Of a DNA stretch of 64,000 bases, positions 10,606 to 18,840 are shown piece after piece. The number at the start of each line of letters is the position of its first letter. The first letter of the stretch is position 1. Source of the DNA: Dactylosporangium fulvum (GTDB lineage: Bacteria > Actinomycetota > Actinomycetes > Mycobacteriales > Micromonosporaceae); the NCBI RefSeq assembly GCF_025137375.1, contig NZ_CP073720.1, positions 3,000,501-3,064,500 on the forward strand, read 5' to 3'. The position numbers and the translations under genes were made by a program. Below the pieces are notes generated by a model. It did no database searches, was not told the DNA's origin, and worked only from the letters and a program-made list of their open reading frames with translations.

Positions 10606-11556
10606 TCAGCCTTTCGACATCCTGCGGCGACCCCGCATCGTGCCGGTTGGCGCAGGTGCTGCGTGGCCCTCCGCACGAGACCCGATCGGGACCTGCCCCG
10701 CTCCCGCCGCGGCGTGCTCCACCAGGGCGGTCACCGCCGGATGCCACGGCCGGTCGAGCGGGCCACGCAGCACCAGCCGCCGGGCCAGGATCGGCCGCAG
10801 TGGCACCAGCACCAGGCGCGGGTCGAGCATCGCGGCGGCGAGGCCGGGCACGATCGACACACCGATCCCGGCCCGGACCATCGCGAACAGGGTGCCCAGT
10901 TCCCGCACCCGGTGCGTCGGTGCGAACGGGACGCCGCCGCGCCGGTGCGCCTCGCGGACGTGCCGCTCACAGCCGCCGCGTGACAGCAGGAACGCGTCGT
11001 CCTGCAGGTCGGCGACGCCGACGGCGGGCTCACCGGCGAGGGGGTGGTCGCGGCGCAGGACCGCGTGGAACGCGTCCTCCGCGAGGACGTGTCCCGGCCC
11101 GGGCGGCGGGTCCACGACGACGGCCAGGTCGACGGTGTGGTTGGCGAGCCAGTCGGCGACCTCGTCGTCCTCGCCCTCGAACAGCGTCACGTCGACACCC
11201 GGCAGGTCGTCCCGCCAGTGTGCGAGCAGCCCCGGCATGAGGCCCTGGCAGACCGTCGGAGGCGCGGCGAGCTTGATCGAGCCGGTCGGCCGGCCGTCAC
11301 GCTGGGCGGCCAGCATCCCGATCGCCGCGGCAGCCCGCACGGCGGCGCGGGCGTGCCCGGCGATCTCCGCGCCGAAGGCGGTCGCGCGAACCCCGCCCTG
11401 CCGGGTCAGCACCGGGTGGCCGAGGGCCCGCTCGAGCGTGGCGATCGTGTGGGACACCGCCGACTGGCTGATCCCGAGCGTCGCCGCGGCGCCGCTGAAG
11501 CTGCCGTCGTCGAGGACCGCGACGAAGGCGCGGAGCTGTGCCAGGTTCATGAGCAA
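10606..11556 (-). CDS. LysR-family transcriptional regulator divergent from an EamA exporter
   Basis: 316 residues. The N-terminal winged helix is clear: 'LAQLRAFVAVLDDGSFSGAAATLGISQSAVSHTIATLERALG'. A type-2 periplasmic-binding-like effector domain follows ('IKLAAPPTVCQGLMPGLLAHW', 'VDLAVVVDPP'). The start may be ATG 11556 or ATG 11550. It is divergent from the EamA gene with about 64 bp between them, the classic LysR/target arrangement, so it probably regulates that exporter. Effector not predictable. Confidence 0.9.
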   Translation of the reverse strand: MLMNLAQLRAFVAVLDDGSFSGAAATLGISQSAVSHTIATLERALGHPVLTRQGGVRATAFGAEIAGHARAAVRAAAAIGMLAAQRDGRPTGSIKLAAPPTVCQGLMPGLLAHWRDDLPGVDVTLFEGEDDEVADWLANHTVDLAVVVDPPPGPGHVLAEDAFHAVLRRDHPLAGEPAVGVADLQDDAFLLSRGGCERHVREAHRRGGVPFAPTHRVRELGTLFAMVRAGIGVSIVPGLAAAMLDPRLVLVPLRPILARRLVLRGPLDRPWHPAVTALVEHAAAGAGQVPIGSRAEGHAAPAPTGTMRGRRRMSKG

Positions 11557-11620
11557 CCCTCATGCCATCGATCACGCCACTTGTTGGACTCATGATGTGG
11601 TGCCGACCCATGATCCGTCC

Positions 11621-12565
11621 ATGCGCAACGTCCGCTGGGTGCCCCTGTTTCTGCTGCTGTCCCTGATCTGGGGGGCCAGCTTCCTGTTCATCAAGGTTGC
11701 GGTCACCGCCGGCGTCGAGCCGGTGTGGCTCGCGTTCTGGCGCTGTGCGTTCGGCGCCGTGGCCCTGGCGGTGTGCTGCCTGGTCCTGCGGGCGCCCCTG
11801 TCCCGGGATCCGGTCGCATGGGGCCATGTCTTCGTCGTCGCCGCACTGCTCAACGCTGTGCCATTCGCCCTGTTCGCGTACGGGCAGGCGCAGGTCACCA
11901 CCGTGCTCGCCGGCGTGTTCAACGCCACGACCCCGCTGACCACGTTCGTCTTCGCGCTGGCCCTGGTGCCCGCGGAACGGCCGACCGCTCGCCGCCTGGT
12001 CGGCCTGGTGACGGCGTTCGTCGGTGTGCTCGTCGTGCTCGGCGTCTGGGACGGGCTTGCCGGGGCACCGCTGCCCGGTGCGCTCGCCTGCCTCGGCGGC
12101 ACCCTCTGCTACGGCGCCGGGTTCGCGTACACGCGCCGGTTCGTCTCCGGCCGGGCGGAGACGGCGGCGACGCTGTCGGTGATGCAGATCGGCACCGCGA
12201 CGCTGCAACTGGCGCTGGTCGCCCCGCTCGTCGACGGCGCGCCCAGCTGGCCCGGCCCGCAGGCGGCCCTCGGGCTCCTCGTGCTGGGAGCGGCCGGCAC
12301 CGGCGTCGCGTACATCATGAACCTGCGCATCATCCAGGCCGCCGGCCCGACCGTGGCGGCGTCGGTCACGTACGTCGTCCCGTTGTGGTCGACGCTGTTC
12401 GGCGCGGTGCTGCTCGGCGAGCCGGTCGGGCCCGCGACACTCGTGGGCGCGGTCCTGGTGATCGGCGGCGCGATGCTGACCGCCGCGAAGAGGGACACTC
12501 CGTCCACGGTTGACGACGACCAGGACCCGGTACCGTCGCCGGCGCCCGCTCCCGCGCAGCCGTGA
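11621..12565 (+). CDS. EamA/DMT-superfamily permease
   Basis: 314 residues in two EamA repeats of about five helices each, starting with 'MRNVRWVPLFLLLSLIWGASFLFIKVAV', a hallmark of RhaT/EamA exporters. The second repeat ends with 'LWSTLFGAVLLGEPVGPATLVGAVLVIGGAML'. A Pro/Ala-rich polar tail closes the protein. The ATG at 11621 is chosen because it starts directly at the first membrane helix. Probably exports a small metabolite under control of the divergent LysR protein. Confidence 0.9.
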   Translation: MRNVRWVPLFLLLSLIWGASFLFIKVAVTAGVEPVWLAFWRCAFGAVALAVCCLVLRAPLSRDPVAWGHVFVVAALLNAVPFALFAYGQAQVTTVLAGVFNATTPLTTFVFALALVPAERPTARRLVGLVTAFVGVLVVLGVWDGLAGAPLPGALACLGGTLCYGAGFAYTRRFVSGRAETAATLSVMQIGTATLQLALVAPLVDGAPSWPGPQAALGLLVLGAAGTGVAYIMNLRIIQAAGPTVAASVTYVVPLWSTLFGAVLLGEPVGPATLVGAVLVIGGAMLTAAKRDTPSTVDDDQDPVPSPAPAPAQP

Positions 12566-12580
12566 CGTTCACGACGACTG

Positions 12581-13228
12581 TCACGAGCGCGGACGCGCCT
12601 CGCCCTGAATCCAGTCGCTGCCGTCCCGGTGGATCTGACAGTCCCATCCCATGTCCCGCAGCCGGTCCCGCAACGCCTGCGGGTCCACGAAGTTCTTCAC
12701 GATCCGGAACTTCCGGCCGTCCTGCAGCCGCCGTTCGACGATCTCGTCGGCATCCGGGACATAGGCTTCCTTCGCGCGGACGTTAACGGGCTCGTCGATG
12801 AACAAGACCCGTCCGTCCTCGGCCAGGAGACGCCGCAGCAGCTGCCAGAACTGGTCGAACCGGCTCATCGGCACATGAGAGAGCCAGGCCGAGAAGAAGA
12901 TCACGTCGAACCGGTCGTCCGTCGTCCACGAAAACACGTCGGCAACCTCGAACGTTACGCTCCCCGACCGCACCCGATCACGAGCGATGGCCACCGCCTC
13001 GGGCGCCGCGTCGATCGCCACGACCGTGTCGGCCACACCCACGAGCGCCTCTGTCCACAGGCCGGTTCCGCAGGCGATCTCCAACACCCGTCCGCTCGGA
13101 CGCATCCGCGCGACCAGCCGCGCGATGCGCTCCCGAGCCGCCGCAACATCCCCATACGCCGTCGCGTCGTACTCGCCCGCACGGCGCCGGTAGTAACCGA
13201 CCTGGTCGGCCAGAATCTCGTCCGTCAC
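12581..13228 (-). CDS. Class I SAM-dependent methyltransferase
   Basis: 215 residues from a GTG at 13228 ('VTDEILADQVGYYRRRAGEYD'); a longer frame to 13276 is less natural. Motif I is 'VLEIACGTGLWTEAL' and the acidic motif II is 'VVAIDAAPEAV'. 'FDVIFFSAWLSHVP' corresponds to motif IV. The fold is clear but the substrate is not. It overlaps nothing and is convergent with the EamA gene 15 bp away. Confidence 0.85.
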   Translation of the reverse strand: MTDEILADQVGYYRRRAGEYDATAYGDVAAARERIARLVARMRPSGRVLEIACGTGLWTEALVGVADTVVAIDAAPEAVAIARDRVRSGSVTFEVADVFSWTTDDRFDVIFFSAWLSHVPMSRFDQFWQLLRRLLAEDGRVLFIDEPVNVRAKEAYVPDADEIVERRLQDGRKFRIVKNFVDPQALRDRLRDMGWDCQIHRDGSDWIQGEARPRS

Positions 13229-13300
13229 ATGCCTATCATCACGCGGTGGCGGCCACGACCACAGCCGGCCCGTCACCGCTCGACATCCGCCGCCGAGGCG

Positions 13301-14893
13301 TTATCGGGCGACAGCGTCGTTCGCCGGTTCCGCTTCGGTTGCGGGGGTGCCGGACGGGGTGCGCTGGGGACCTCGCGCGAGAACGTAGACGAACAGGATC
13401 GTCATGACGGCAACTCCTGCCCACATGGCCTGTTGCCAGCCGTCGACGAAGGACTCCTGGGCGGCTCGGATCAGTGCCTGCGCCTGAGGGCCGGCTCCGT
13501 CGACGGCGGCGAGGGCGTTGGCGACGCCTTCGCGGGCGGTGTCCGCGGCGTCGTCGGGAACGCCGGCGAGCCGGGAGTCGATGGCGCTGCGGTATCCGGC
13601 GGACAGGACCGCTCCGAGCAGTGCGACGCCGAGGGCGGTACCGAACTCCCTGGTCACGTCGTTGAGGGCGGACGCGACGCCTTGACGCGCACGCGGCAGC
13701 GCGGAGGTGATGGCCTCGGTGGAAGGGGTCTGCGTCAGGCCCATGCCGAGGCCCATGGCGAGCATGCCGGGCAGGATCGAGCGGTAACCACCGTCGACGG
13801 AGACGAAGGTGGCCATGAGGGCCAGGCCCACGCCACCGAGGAAGATTCCCGACGCCATCGCCGAGCGGCTGCCGATCCGCGCGGCCAGTCGCGGGGCGAG
13901 GCCGGAGGCGAGCATCATCATCAGCGCCATCGGCATGAGCGCCAGGGTGGAGCGCAGTCCGGACCAGCCGAGCACCGCCTGGAAGTACGGGAAGAGGACC
14001 ACGAAGATTCCCGCCTGCACGCCGAAGACCGCCAGCAGTGCCACGGAGCCGCTGGCAAGTCCTCGCTCACGGAAGAGACGGACGTCGAGCAGCGGGGCAG
14101 GACGGCGCAGTTCCCAGGCCGCGAAGCCGGCGGCGCCGAGGACGCCGACGAGCAGGCTCAGCAGCGTCACGGGCGAGGTCCAGCCCTGGACCGGACCCTC
14201 GTGCAGGACGAAGATGAGCCCGACCACCGCGACCACGGACGCCAGTGAACCGATCGTGTCGAACCCATGCGCGGAATGCTCACGCGAGTTCGGGACCGAT
14301 CGCAGCGTCATGACGACGGCCACGACGACGAGCGCGACCGGCAGGGCGAACAGCCACCGCCAGTTCGCCAGGTCGACCAGGATCGCGGACAGGTACATCC
14401 CCAGGATGCCGCCACCGCCGGCGACGCCGGTCCACACGCCGATCGCCCGGGAACGCTCCTCGTTCGGGAACGTCGAGGTGATGACGGCCAAGGTGGCCGG
14501 CATGATCATCGCGGCACCCACACCGGCGAGCAGACGCGCCGCGATCATGACCGCGGACGACCCGGCCAGGCCGGCCACCGCACTCGCCGCTCCGAAGACG
14601 ATCAGGCCCGCGAGCAGCACCGGCCGGCGGCCCCACCGGTCGCCGAGCGCGCCGAGCGGCAGGAGCAGCGCGGCCAGGCTGACGGTGTAGGTGTTGATGA
14701 TCCACAGCACGGTGCTCTGCGAGGCGTCAAAGGCGACGGCGATCTCCTGCTGGGCGACGTTGAGCCCGGAGACCGAGGCGATGACGGCCATGAGGGCGAC
14801 GCAGACCGCGATCAGGATCGCGCGACGCCGGCGCGGGTCGTGGATCACGGGGTCCGCAGCGTGCGCTTGCGAAGGCCAATCGGAGGAATTCAT
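13301..14893 (-). CDS. MFS transporter (DHA2/EmrB-like), predicted member of the XRE-cupin regulon
   Basis: 530 residues with about 14 hydrophobic segments. 'LNVAQQEIAVAFDASQSTVLWIINTYTVSLAALLLPLGALGDRWGRRPVLLAG' contains the MFS loop 2-3 motif, and 'ATLAVITSTFPNEERSRAIGVWTG' is typical of 14-helix drug:proton antiporters. ATG start at 14893. The promoter side carries a 28-bp element (14924-14951) nearly identical to one in front of the methyltransferase/XRE pair, so it is probably co-regulated with them. Transported compound unknown; a role in self-resistance or efflux is an inference. Confidence 0.9.
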   Translation of the reverse strand: MNSSDWPSQAHAADPVIHDPRRRRAILIAVCVALMAVIASVSGLNVAQQEIAVAFDASQSTVLWIINTYTVSLAALLLPLGALGDRWGRRPVLLAGLIVFGAASAVAGLAGSSAVMIAARLLAGVGAAMIMPATLAVITSTFPNEERSRAIGVWTGVAGGGGILGMYLSAILVDLANWRWLFALPVALVVVAVVMTLRSVPNSREHSAHGFDTIGSLASVVAVVGLIFVLHEGPVQGWTSPVTLLSLLVGVLGAAGFAAWELRRPAPLLDVRLFRERGLASGSVALLAVFGVQAGIFVVLFPYFQAVLGWSGLRSTLALMPMALMMMLASGLAPRLAARIGSRSAMASGIFLGGVGLALMATFVSVDGGYRSILPGMLAMGLGMGLTQTPSTEAITSALPRARQGVASALNDVTREFGTALGVALLGAVLSAGYRSAIDSRLAGVPDDAADTAREGVANALAAVDGAGPQAQALIRAAQESFVDGWQQAMWAGVAVMTILFVYVLARGPQRTPSGTPATEAEPANDAVAR

Positions 14894-14923
14894 TCTCTGA
14901 GACTCCCGGTTCTTGCGCTAATT

Positions 14924-14951
14924 GCATAGCGTCTTGCCAAATAGGCAAGAC
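14924..14951. promoter_or_regulatory. Predicted XRE-cupin operator upstream of the MFS gene
   Basis: GCATAG, 2 nt, TCTTGC (14932-14937), 7 nt, GCAAGA (14945-14950), C. It matches the site at 15835-15862 in 20 of 28 positions, including both half-sites and the GCATAG flank. On the minus strand CTATGCAAT could serve as a -10 region, so a bound repressor would cover the promoter. Here the arms extend to a perfect 9-bp inverted repeat (14930-14938/14944-14952), which could also form an RNA hairpin, but the conservation points to a DNA operator. Confidence 0.65.
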
Positions 14952-15017
14952 GACGCCGGCAGGCTGCCGAGTGGGACGTGGAACGGAACGAAGCGGCAGC
15001 CGGCGAGGATCAAGCGG

Positions 15018-15803
15018 TCAGCGGCGGGCCAGCCAGACCGTCCGTTTGGTGCGGACGCTGAGGTCGTCGCGGCCGGCCAGGCCCGCGACGATCTTCTCCA
15101 GGGCGGCGAGATCGGCGACGGGCAGCCGCCCCTCCAGCCCGTGGCGCATCCGACCAAGGGAGATCTCGGCGTACCGCGCGGCGGCCGCGGGCAGCGGCGG
15201 CCGCAGGTTGATGTCGAAGTGCCGCTCGGTCACCGACGTGAACCCGGCGTGGTTCATCCGGTCGCCCCAGTTCTCGTGCATGTGTAGGCCCGCCTCGTGC
15301 CGGCGCTTCGCCGACTCGGCGTGACCGCGCAGCTCCACGTCCTCGTCCGGGGTGCCGGCGAGGAATCGGGGGAACGATTCCAGCTCCGCGATCACCAGGA
15401 GCCCGTCCGGCCGCAGTGCGCCGAACGCCGAGGCGAGCGCTTTCGCGGGGTCGGCCATGTGGTGCATCGAGGAGGCGGCCCAGATCACGTCGGTCGGCCC
15501 GAGGTCGGGCCAGGGCTGGTCGAGGTCGGCCTCGACGGTGCGGATCCGGTCGCCCAGCCCGGCGGCGTCGGCCCGGCTGCGCAGGTGGGCCAGCATCTCC
15601 GGGGACACGTCAACCGCGGTGACCGCGGAGCCGGGCAGTTCCCGGGCGAGCGCAAGGGAGCCGGTGCCGCTGCCGGCCCCGAGGTCGACGACGCGGGGCC
15701 GGTCGGCGGCCTCGCGGCCGACCCAGCCGATCAGGTCGCGGAAGTATTCGTGCAGGACCTGTGCGTCCAGGTCGAGCATCTCGATCATGTGGTCGTGTGC
15801 CAT
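15018..15803 (-). CDS. Class I SAM-dependent methyltransferase, divergent from the XRE-cupin regulator
   Basis: 261 residues from ATG 15803 ('MAHDHMIEMLDLDAQVLHEYF'); ATG 15824 is an alternative and would suit a nearly leaderless mRNA. Motif I is 'RVVDLGAGSGTGSLALA', motif II 'VTAVDVSPEML', and 'DVIWAASSMHHMADP' is the usual motif IV/V region of UbiE-like small-molecule methyltransferases. The divergent regulator and the shared operator at 15835 suggest tight control. Substrate unknown. The MFS gene downstream on the same strand has its own copy of the operator. Confidence 0.85.
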   Translation of the reverse strand: MAHDHMIEMLDLDAQVLHEYFRDLIGWVGREAADRPRVVDLGAGSGTGSLALARELPGSAVTAVDVSPEMLAHLRSRADAAGLGDRIRTVEADLDQPWPDLGPTDVIWAASSMHHMADPAKALASAFGALRPDGLLVIAELESFPRFLAGTPDEDVELRGHAESAKRRHEAGLHMHENWGDRMNHAGFTSVTERHFDINLRPPLPAAAARYAEISLGRMRHGLEGRLPVADLAALEKIVAGLAGRDDLSVRTKRTVWLARR

Positions 15804-15834
15804 GCGCCAACGGTAGGCATGCATTGCCCGTATG

Positions 15835-15862
15835 GCATAGTATCTTGCGTATGAAGCAAGAC
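15835..15862. promoter_or_regulatory. Predicted XRE-cupin operator and leaderless promoter
   Basis: GCATAG, 2 nt, TCTTGC (15843-15848), 7 nt, GCAAGA (15856-15861), C. It overlaps the ATG at 15851 of the regulator gene. A -10-like TAGTAT at 15838-15843 ends 7 nt before that ATG, which fits a leaderless transcript. On the other strand CTATGCCAT lies about 30 nt before the methyltransferase start. A protein bound here would therefore block both directions. Confidence 0.65.
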
Positions 15863-16408
15863 AAGGATCTGGAGGCCCTGGTCCGGCAGCGGATCCGCGG
15901 CCTGCGGGTGGCCCGCGGCTGGTCGCTGGACGAGCTGGCCGGCCGTTGCCTGATCAGCCCCTCCACGCTCAGCCGGATCGAGACCGGCCACCGGCGCATC
16001 GCCCTGGACCAGATGGTCACGATCGCCCGGGTGCTGGGCACCACGCTCGACCAGCTGGTCGAGTCCGACGCCGACGACGACGTGGTGATCCGCCCGCACT
16101 GCAACGAGGAACGCGGCACCACCACCTGGCTGCTGTCCCGCGACAGCAACCAGACCGTCACCAAGATGCGGGTCACCCGCGAGGTGCCGGAAGACCTGCG
16201 GGTGCATCCGGGGCGCGACTGGTTCACCGTGCTCTCCGGCACGATCGAGCTGCGCCTCGGCGAGCGCATGATCCTGGTCGGCGCGAACGAGGCGGCCGAG
16301 TTCTCCACCATGGTCCCGCATGCGTTCGGCGCGCACGGCGGACCGGCCGAGATCCTCTGCATCCTCGACCACGAGGGCGAACGCAGTCACCTGGGCCCGG
16401 AGCACTGA
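15851..16408 (+). CDS. XRE-family regulator with C-terminal cupin domain
   Basis: 185 residues. The helix-turn-helix spans about residues 9-65: 'VRQRIRGLRVARGWSLDELAGRCLISPSTLSRIETGHRRI'. Residues about 105-180 form a cupin beta-barrel ('VHPGRDWFTVLSGTIELRLGERMILVGANEAAEFSTMVPHAFGAHGG') that probably binds a small effector. No ribosome site precedes the ATG, and the -10 hexamer is 7 nt upstream, so translation is probably leaderless. The predicted operator overlaps its own start codon, implying autoregulation. It likely controls the divergent methyltransferase and the MFS transporter 1 kb away. Confidence 0.9.
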   Translation: MKQDKDLEALVRQRIRGLRVARGWSLDELAGRCLISPSTLSRIETGHRRIALDQMVTIARVLGTTLDQLVESDADDDVVIRPHCNEERGTTTWLLSRDSNQTVTKMRVTREVPEDLRVHPGRDWFTVLSGTIELRLGERMILVGANEAAEFSTMVPHAFGAHGGPAEILCILDHEGERSHLGPEH

Positions 16409-16461
16409 GTCGGTGCGCCGCCCGGCGTGGGCGCGGGTCCGGGCGAGCCGGTTACCGCAGA

Positions 16462-17019
16462 CTATGGGGTGATCGGTGATGACCCGTGGTCCAGAGCGGC
16501 GAGGACCGCGTCCAGCCGGCCGTCAAGCGGCCCGCTCAGCTCCAGCACCGGTGTGTCTTCCCAGGCATTCAGCGGGTCGCCGTAGACCAGCTCCAGCAGC
16601 GCGTCATGCATTCGCGAACGAAGCCCGGGCATCTCCGCGGCCGGCAGAATCTGCTCCGTCTCGGGCGTGATCAGCGTGATGACCAGCAGATCGAGGCTCG
16701 CGAAGGCCGGGCGGAGCGTTGCGCCATCGGCCTCGTCGGAGGGGTCCGCACCAGTCGCGGCCATGTATGCGAGATAGTCCAGCGGCGTCCGGTCGAAGAC
16801 GACCCCCGACAGTAACGGCGGCGAGCCCAGGCTCCGCACCGAGCATGCCAGCAGTGCCCGGTAATCCTCCAGCGACGGCGGGAACCGGAACTCGTATCCC
16901 TCCTCTTCGAGCAGGTAGTACGGTTCGTCCGCCGCCACGTGGCCCGGTAGGTGCGCACACAGCGCCTCGACCAGCGTCGTCTTCCCGGTTCCATGCGTCC
17001 CGGAGATCCCGACCCTCAT
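16462..17019 (-). CDS. P-loop NTPase / nucleoside-kinase-like protein
   Basis: 185 residues from ATG 17019 ('MRVGISGTHGTGKTTLVEAL'). The Walker A loop GTHGTGKT is at residues 8-15. 'VVFDRTPLDYLAYMAAT' resembles the DRx segment of deoxynucleoside- or NadR-type kinases, and 'SLDLLVITLITPETEQI' contains the hydrophobic strand expected for such folds. It is therefore better described as an AAA/kinase-like ATPase than as a known enzyme. It is convergent with the XRE gene (53 bp gap) and stands alone. Confidence 0.75.
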   Translation of the reverse strand: MRVGISGTHGTGKTTLVEALCAHLPGHVAADEPYYLLEEEGYEFRFPPSLEDYRALLACSVRSLGSPPLLSGVVFDRTPLDYLAYMAATGADPSDEADGATLRPAFASLDLLVITLITPETEQILPAAEMPGLRSRMHDALLELVYGDPLNAWEDTPVLELSGPLDGRLDAVLAALDHGSSPITP

Positions 17020-17184
17020 CCGCCGCTCCCGCTCCTCTGGAGGATTCCGGGCGATCCTATGGCTTCCGGACGCGGTTGACCGGCCTGTGGCTCGACACCC
17101 GGCAGAACATCGGGTGATTGTGGGCGTCGGCGCCGGGCCGGCCCGACCCCGCACCACACCGGGACGGCGGTTCGGACGTCATCT

Positions 17185-17535
17185 TCACCAGTGGTAGCCC
17201 AGGTTCACGGCCAGTGCGGCCACCGCAGTGGAGAAGAACACCGCCCATCCCACGAGCTTGCGTGAACCCACTCGCAGGTGCGCGACGAGCGCGCCGAGGA
17301 AGTACAGCACGAGACCGGCGGCGGCGAGTGTCCCCAGCAACGGTACGGCGAACCCGGCGAGCAGCCCCAGGGAGCCGGCCGCCAGCAACATGCCCAGCAC
17401 CGGCACCCACGACCGTGGCACGCGCTTCATGTCCGCCTGGGCCTTCGGATAGTCGTGGCCGATCAGGTAGGTGACGGCGGCGATGCCGTTGAAGACCGAG
17501 GCGACAACGGTGACCGTGACGTAAGCGGCGAACAT
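17185..17535 (-). CDS. Small DoxX-like four-helix membrane protein
   Basis: 116 residues from ATG 17535 ('MFAAYVTVTVVASVFNGIAAV'), which begins directly in the first helix. Four hydrophobic segments are separated by short loops; 'DMKRVPRSWVPVLGMLLAAGSLGLLAG' is typical of the DoxX-like family. The longer upstream frame has no signal or family features. Function in this family is poorly defined. The 226 bp to the ferredoxin gene hold no other gene. Confidence 0.75.
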   Translation of the reverse strand: MFAAYVTVTVVASVFNGIAAVTYLIGHDYPKAQADMKRVPRSWVPVLGMLLAAGSLGLLAGFAVPLLGTLAAAGLVLYFLGALVAHLRVGSRKLVGWAVFFSTAVAALAVNLGYHW

Positions 17536-17761
17536 GAGCCCTCCCTTGTGGTTCGTCGGCTTCAAGGACGAGCCGGCCCTGCGGGACGTGACGTGCTGTG
17601 CTGTGACCTGAAGCACAAACATCGGCCGGCAAGTGGACCGGCGTTCGCTGTTGCCGCGGCCGCGTTCCATCCTGTGCGGGCCGCCGCGTCGCAGTCACCG
17701 CGTTCGACGCTCCGGTCACGTTCACCGACCCGCTCGTCCCCGGCACCGAAAGGCTCACCGC

Positions 17762-18148
17762 ATGACCGGCACCGACAACACGCCCGTCCCGGTCACCGGA
17801 TGCACGGTCACCGTGTGCCGCGACTGTTGCTGCGGCAGCACGCGCAAGCACCCGGGCGTCGACCATGACGCGCAGATCGACCGGCTCCGGCGGGCGCTGC
17901 CCGCCCCGCACCGGATCCGGGTCAGCGACTGCCTCGACACCTGCGACCAGTCCAACGTCGTGGTCGTACACCCCACGCCTGAGGCGCGACAGGCGGGCGC
18001 CCGGCCGGTCTGGTTCGGCCTTGTGCTCGGCGATGCGGTCACCGACGACATCGCCGCCTGGGTCCGCGCCGGCGGTCCGGGCCGTGCCCCGATCGGCGAC
18101 ACCCTGGCCCTGTCGGTCATCGCGGCCTCCGCCGGCTCCGCCCGCTGA
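17762..18148 (+). CDS. Thioredoxin-like [2Fe-2S] ferredoxin domain protein
   Basis: 128 residues. Cysteines occur as 'VCRDCCCGSTRKHPG' near the N-terminus and 'DCLDTCDQSNVVVV' around residue 60, the ligand spacing of thioredoxin-like 2Fe-2S ferredoxins. The extra cysteines in CRDCCCG are unusual. ATG 17762 has GAAAGG upstream. It probably transfers electrons in the cytosol to an unidentified partner. It precedes a broken gene with a Nur-box-like site between them, so a link to metal homeostasis is possible. Confidence 0.75.
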   Translation: MTGTDNTPVPVTGCTVTVCRDCCCGSTRKHPGVDHDAQIDRLRRALPAPHRIRVSDCLDTCDQSNVVVVHPTPEARQAGARPVWFGLVLGDAVTDDIAAWVRAGGPGRAPIGDTLALSVIAASAGSAR

Positions 18149-18235
18149 CCTGTCACGAGCGGCGCGTGTACCGGTAGGAATCTGCCCATTTCCGGTCGCA
18201 GGTGCTCCGCAGGGTCACATCCGCGATTTCGCTTG

Positions 18236-18252
18236 TTGCAAACTCTTGGCAA
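18236..18252. promoter_or_regulatory. Nur-box-like site upstream of the broken conserved gene
   Basis: TTGCAA-ACTCT-TGGCAA, a near match to the Streptomyces Nur consensus (tTGCaa-N5-ttGCAA, from the literature on nickel-responsive Nur). A further TTGCAA lies at 18264-18269. It is 37 bp before the GTG of the pseudogene, where a repressor would act. Confidence 0.6.
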
Positions 18253-18288
18253 AAGCGGCATGGTTGCAAAGTGGGTTCGGATCGTTCG

Positions 18289-18840
18289 GTGGCGCCGCTC
18301 CGCGTCGAGCTGCTGATCTTCAGCGCTCGCGACGCTGCGCTGCACGTCCGCACGGTGAGCCGGGACGTGCCGCCCGGTCGTCATCCGGATGATCTCGCCG
18401 CCGAGCTGGCGGCCTCACCCGCGAGCGCCCTGCCGGCCCTGGGTCCGGCCGGGCCTGGCGGCGCCCAGTGCGATGGTCCTCAACCTGGCTGGGCGCCGCC
18501 GCCTCTCTCGATTCTGCACTCGACGTCGTGGCGGCATGCCGAGGGGCAGGTGATCCTGACCTAAGCCGCTGTTCTCGACGCCGTCCCGGACCTGTGGTCG
18601 CGGCCGCTGCGGGAGCATCGGATCGCCCATTCGGGTGATCCGGCCGCGCCGAGCCCGCCGCAGATCTGCCCCGACACGATCGCTGTGCACGCCGCCCGGC
18701 ATCTCGCGTGGCTGCGCACCCATGACGAGGTCGTCGCCGCGGCACTCGCCGGCCTGCCGGTGCTGTGGCATGCGCTGGAGCGCTACGTTCCCGCATCGGC
18801 CGGCGCGTTGTCGGTGCCGGCGAGGCGGCCGGTCGGCTAG
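18289..18840 (+). pseudogene. Uncharacterised gene interrupted by a single in-frame TAA
   Basis: From GTG 18289 the frame reads 'VAPLRVELLIFSARDAALHVRTVSRD...WRHAEGQVILT', meets TAA at 18562-18564, then continues open for 91 codons: 'AAVLDAVPDLWSRPLREHRIAHSGDPAAPSPPQICPDTIAVHAARHLAWLRTHDEVVAAALAGLP' to a TAG at 18838-18840. Both halves look like genuine coding sequence in the same frame. TAA differs by one base from the Tyr codons TAC/TAT, so a Tyr-to-stop change is the simplest explanation. It ends 4 bp inside the convergent regulator gene. I recognise no domain. Confidence 0.6.

Noticed and set aside
14930-14952. Perfect inverted repeat as a simple transcription terminator
   Set aside because: The same element recurs at 15835 in a divergent promoter where no transcript ends, and conservation extends beyond the arms, so an operator is more likely.
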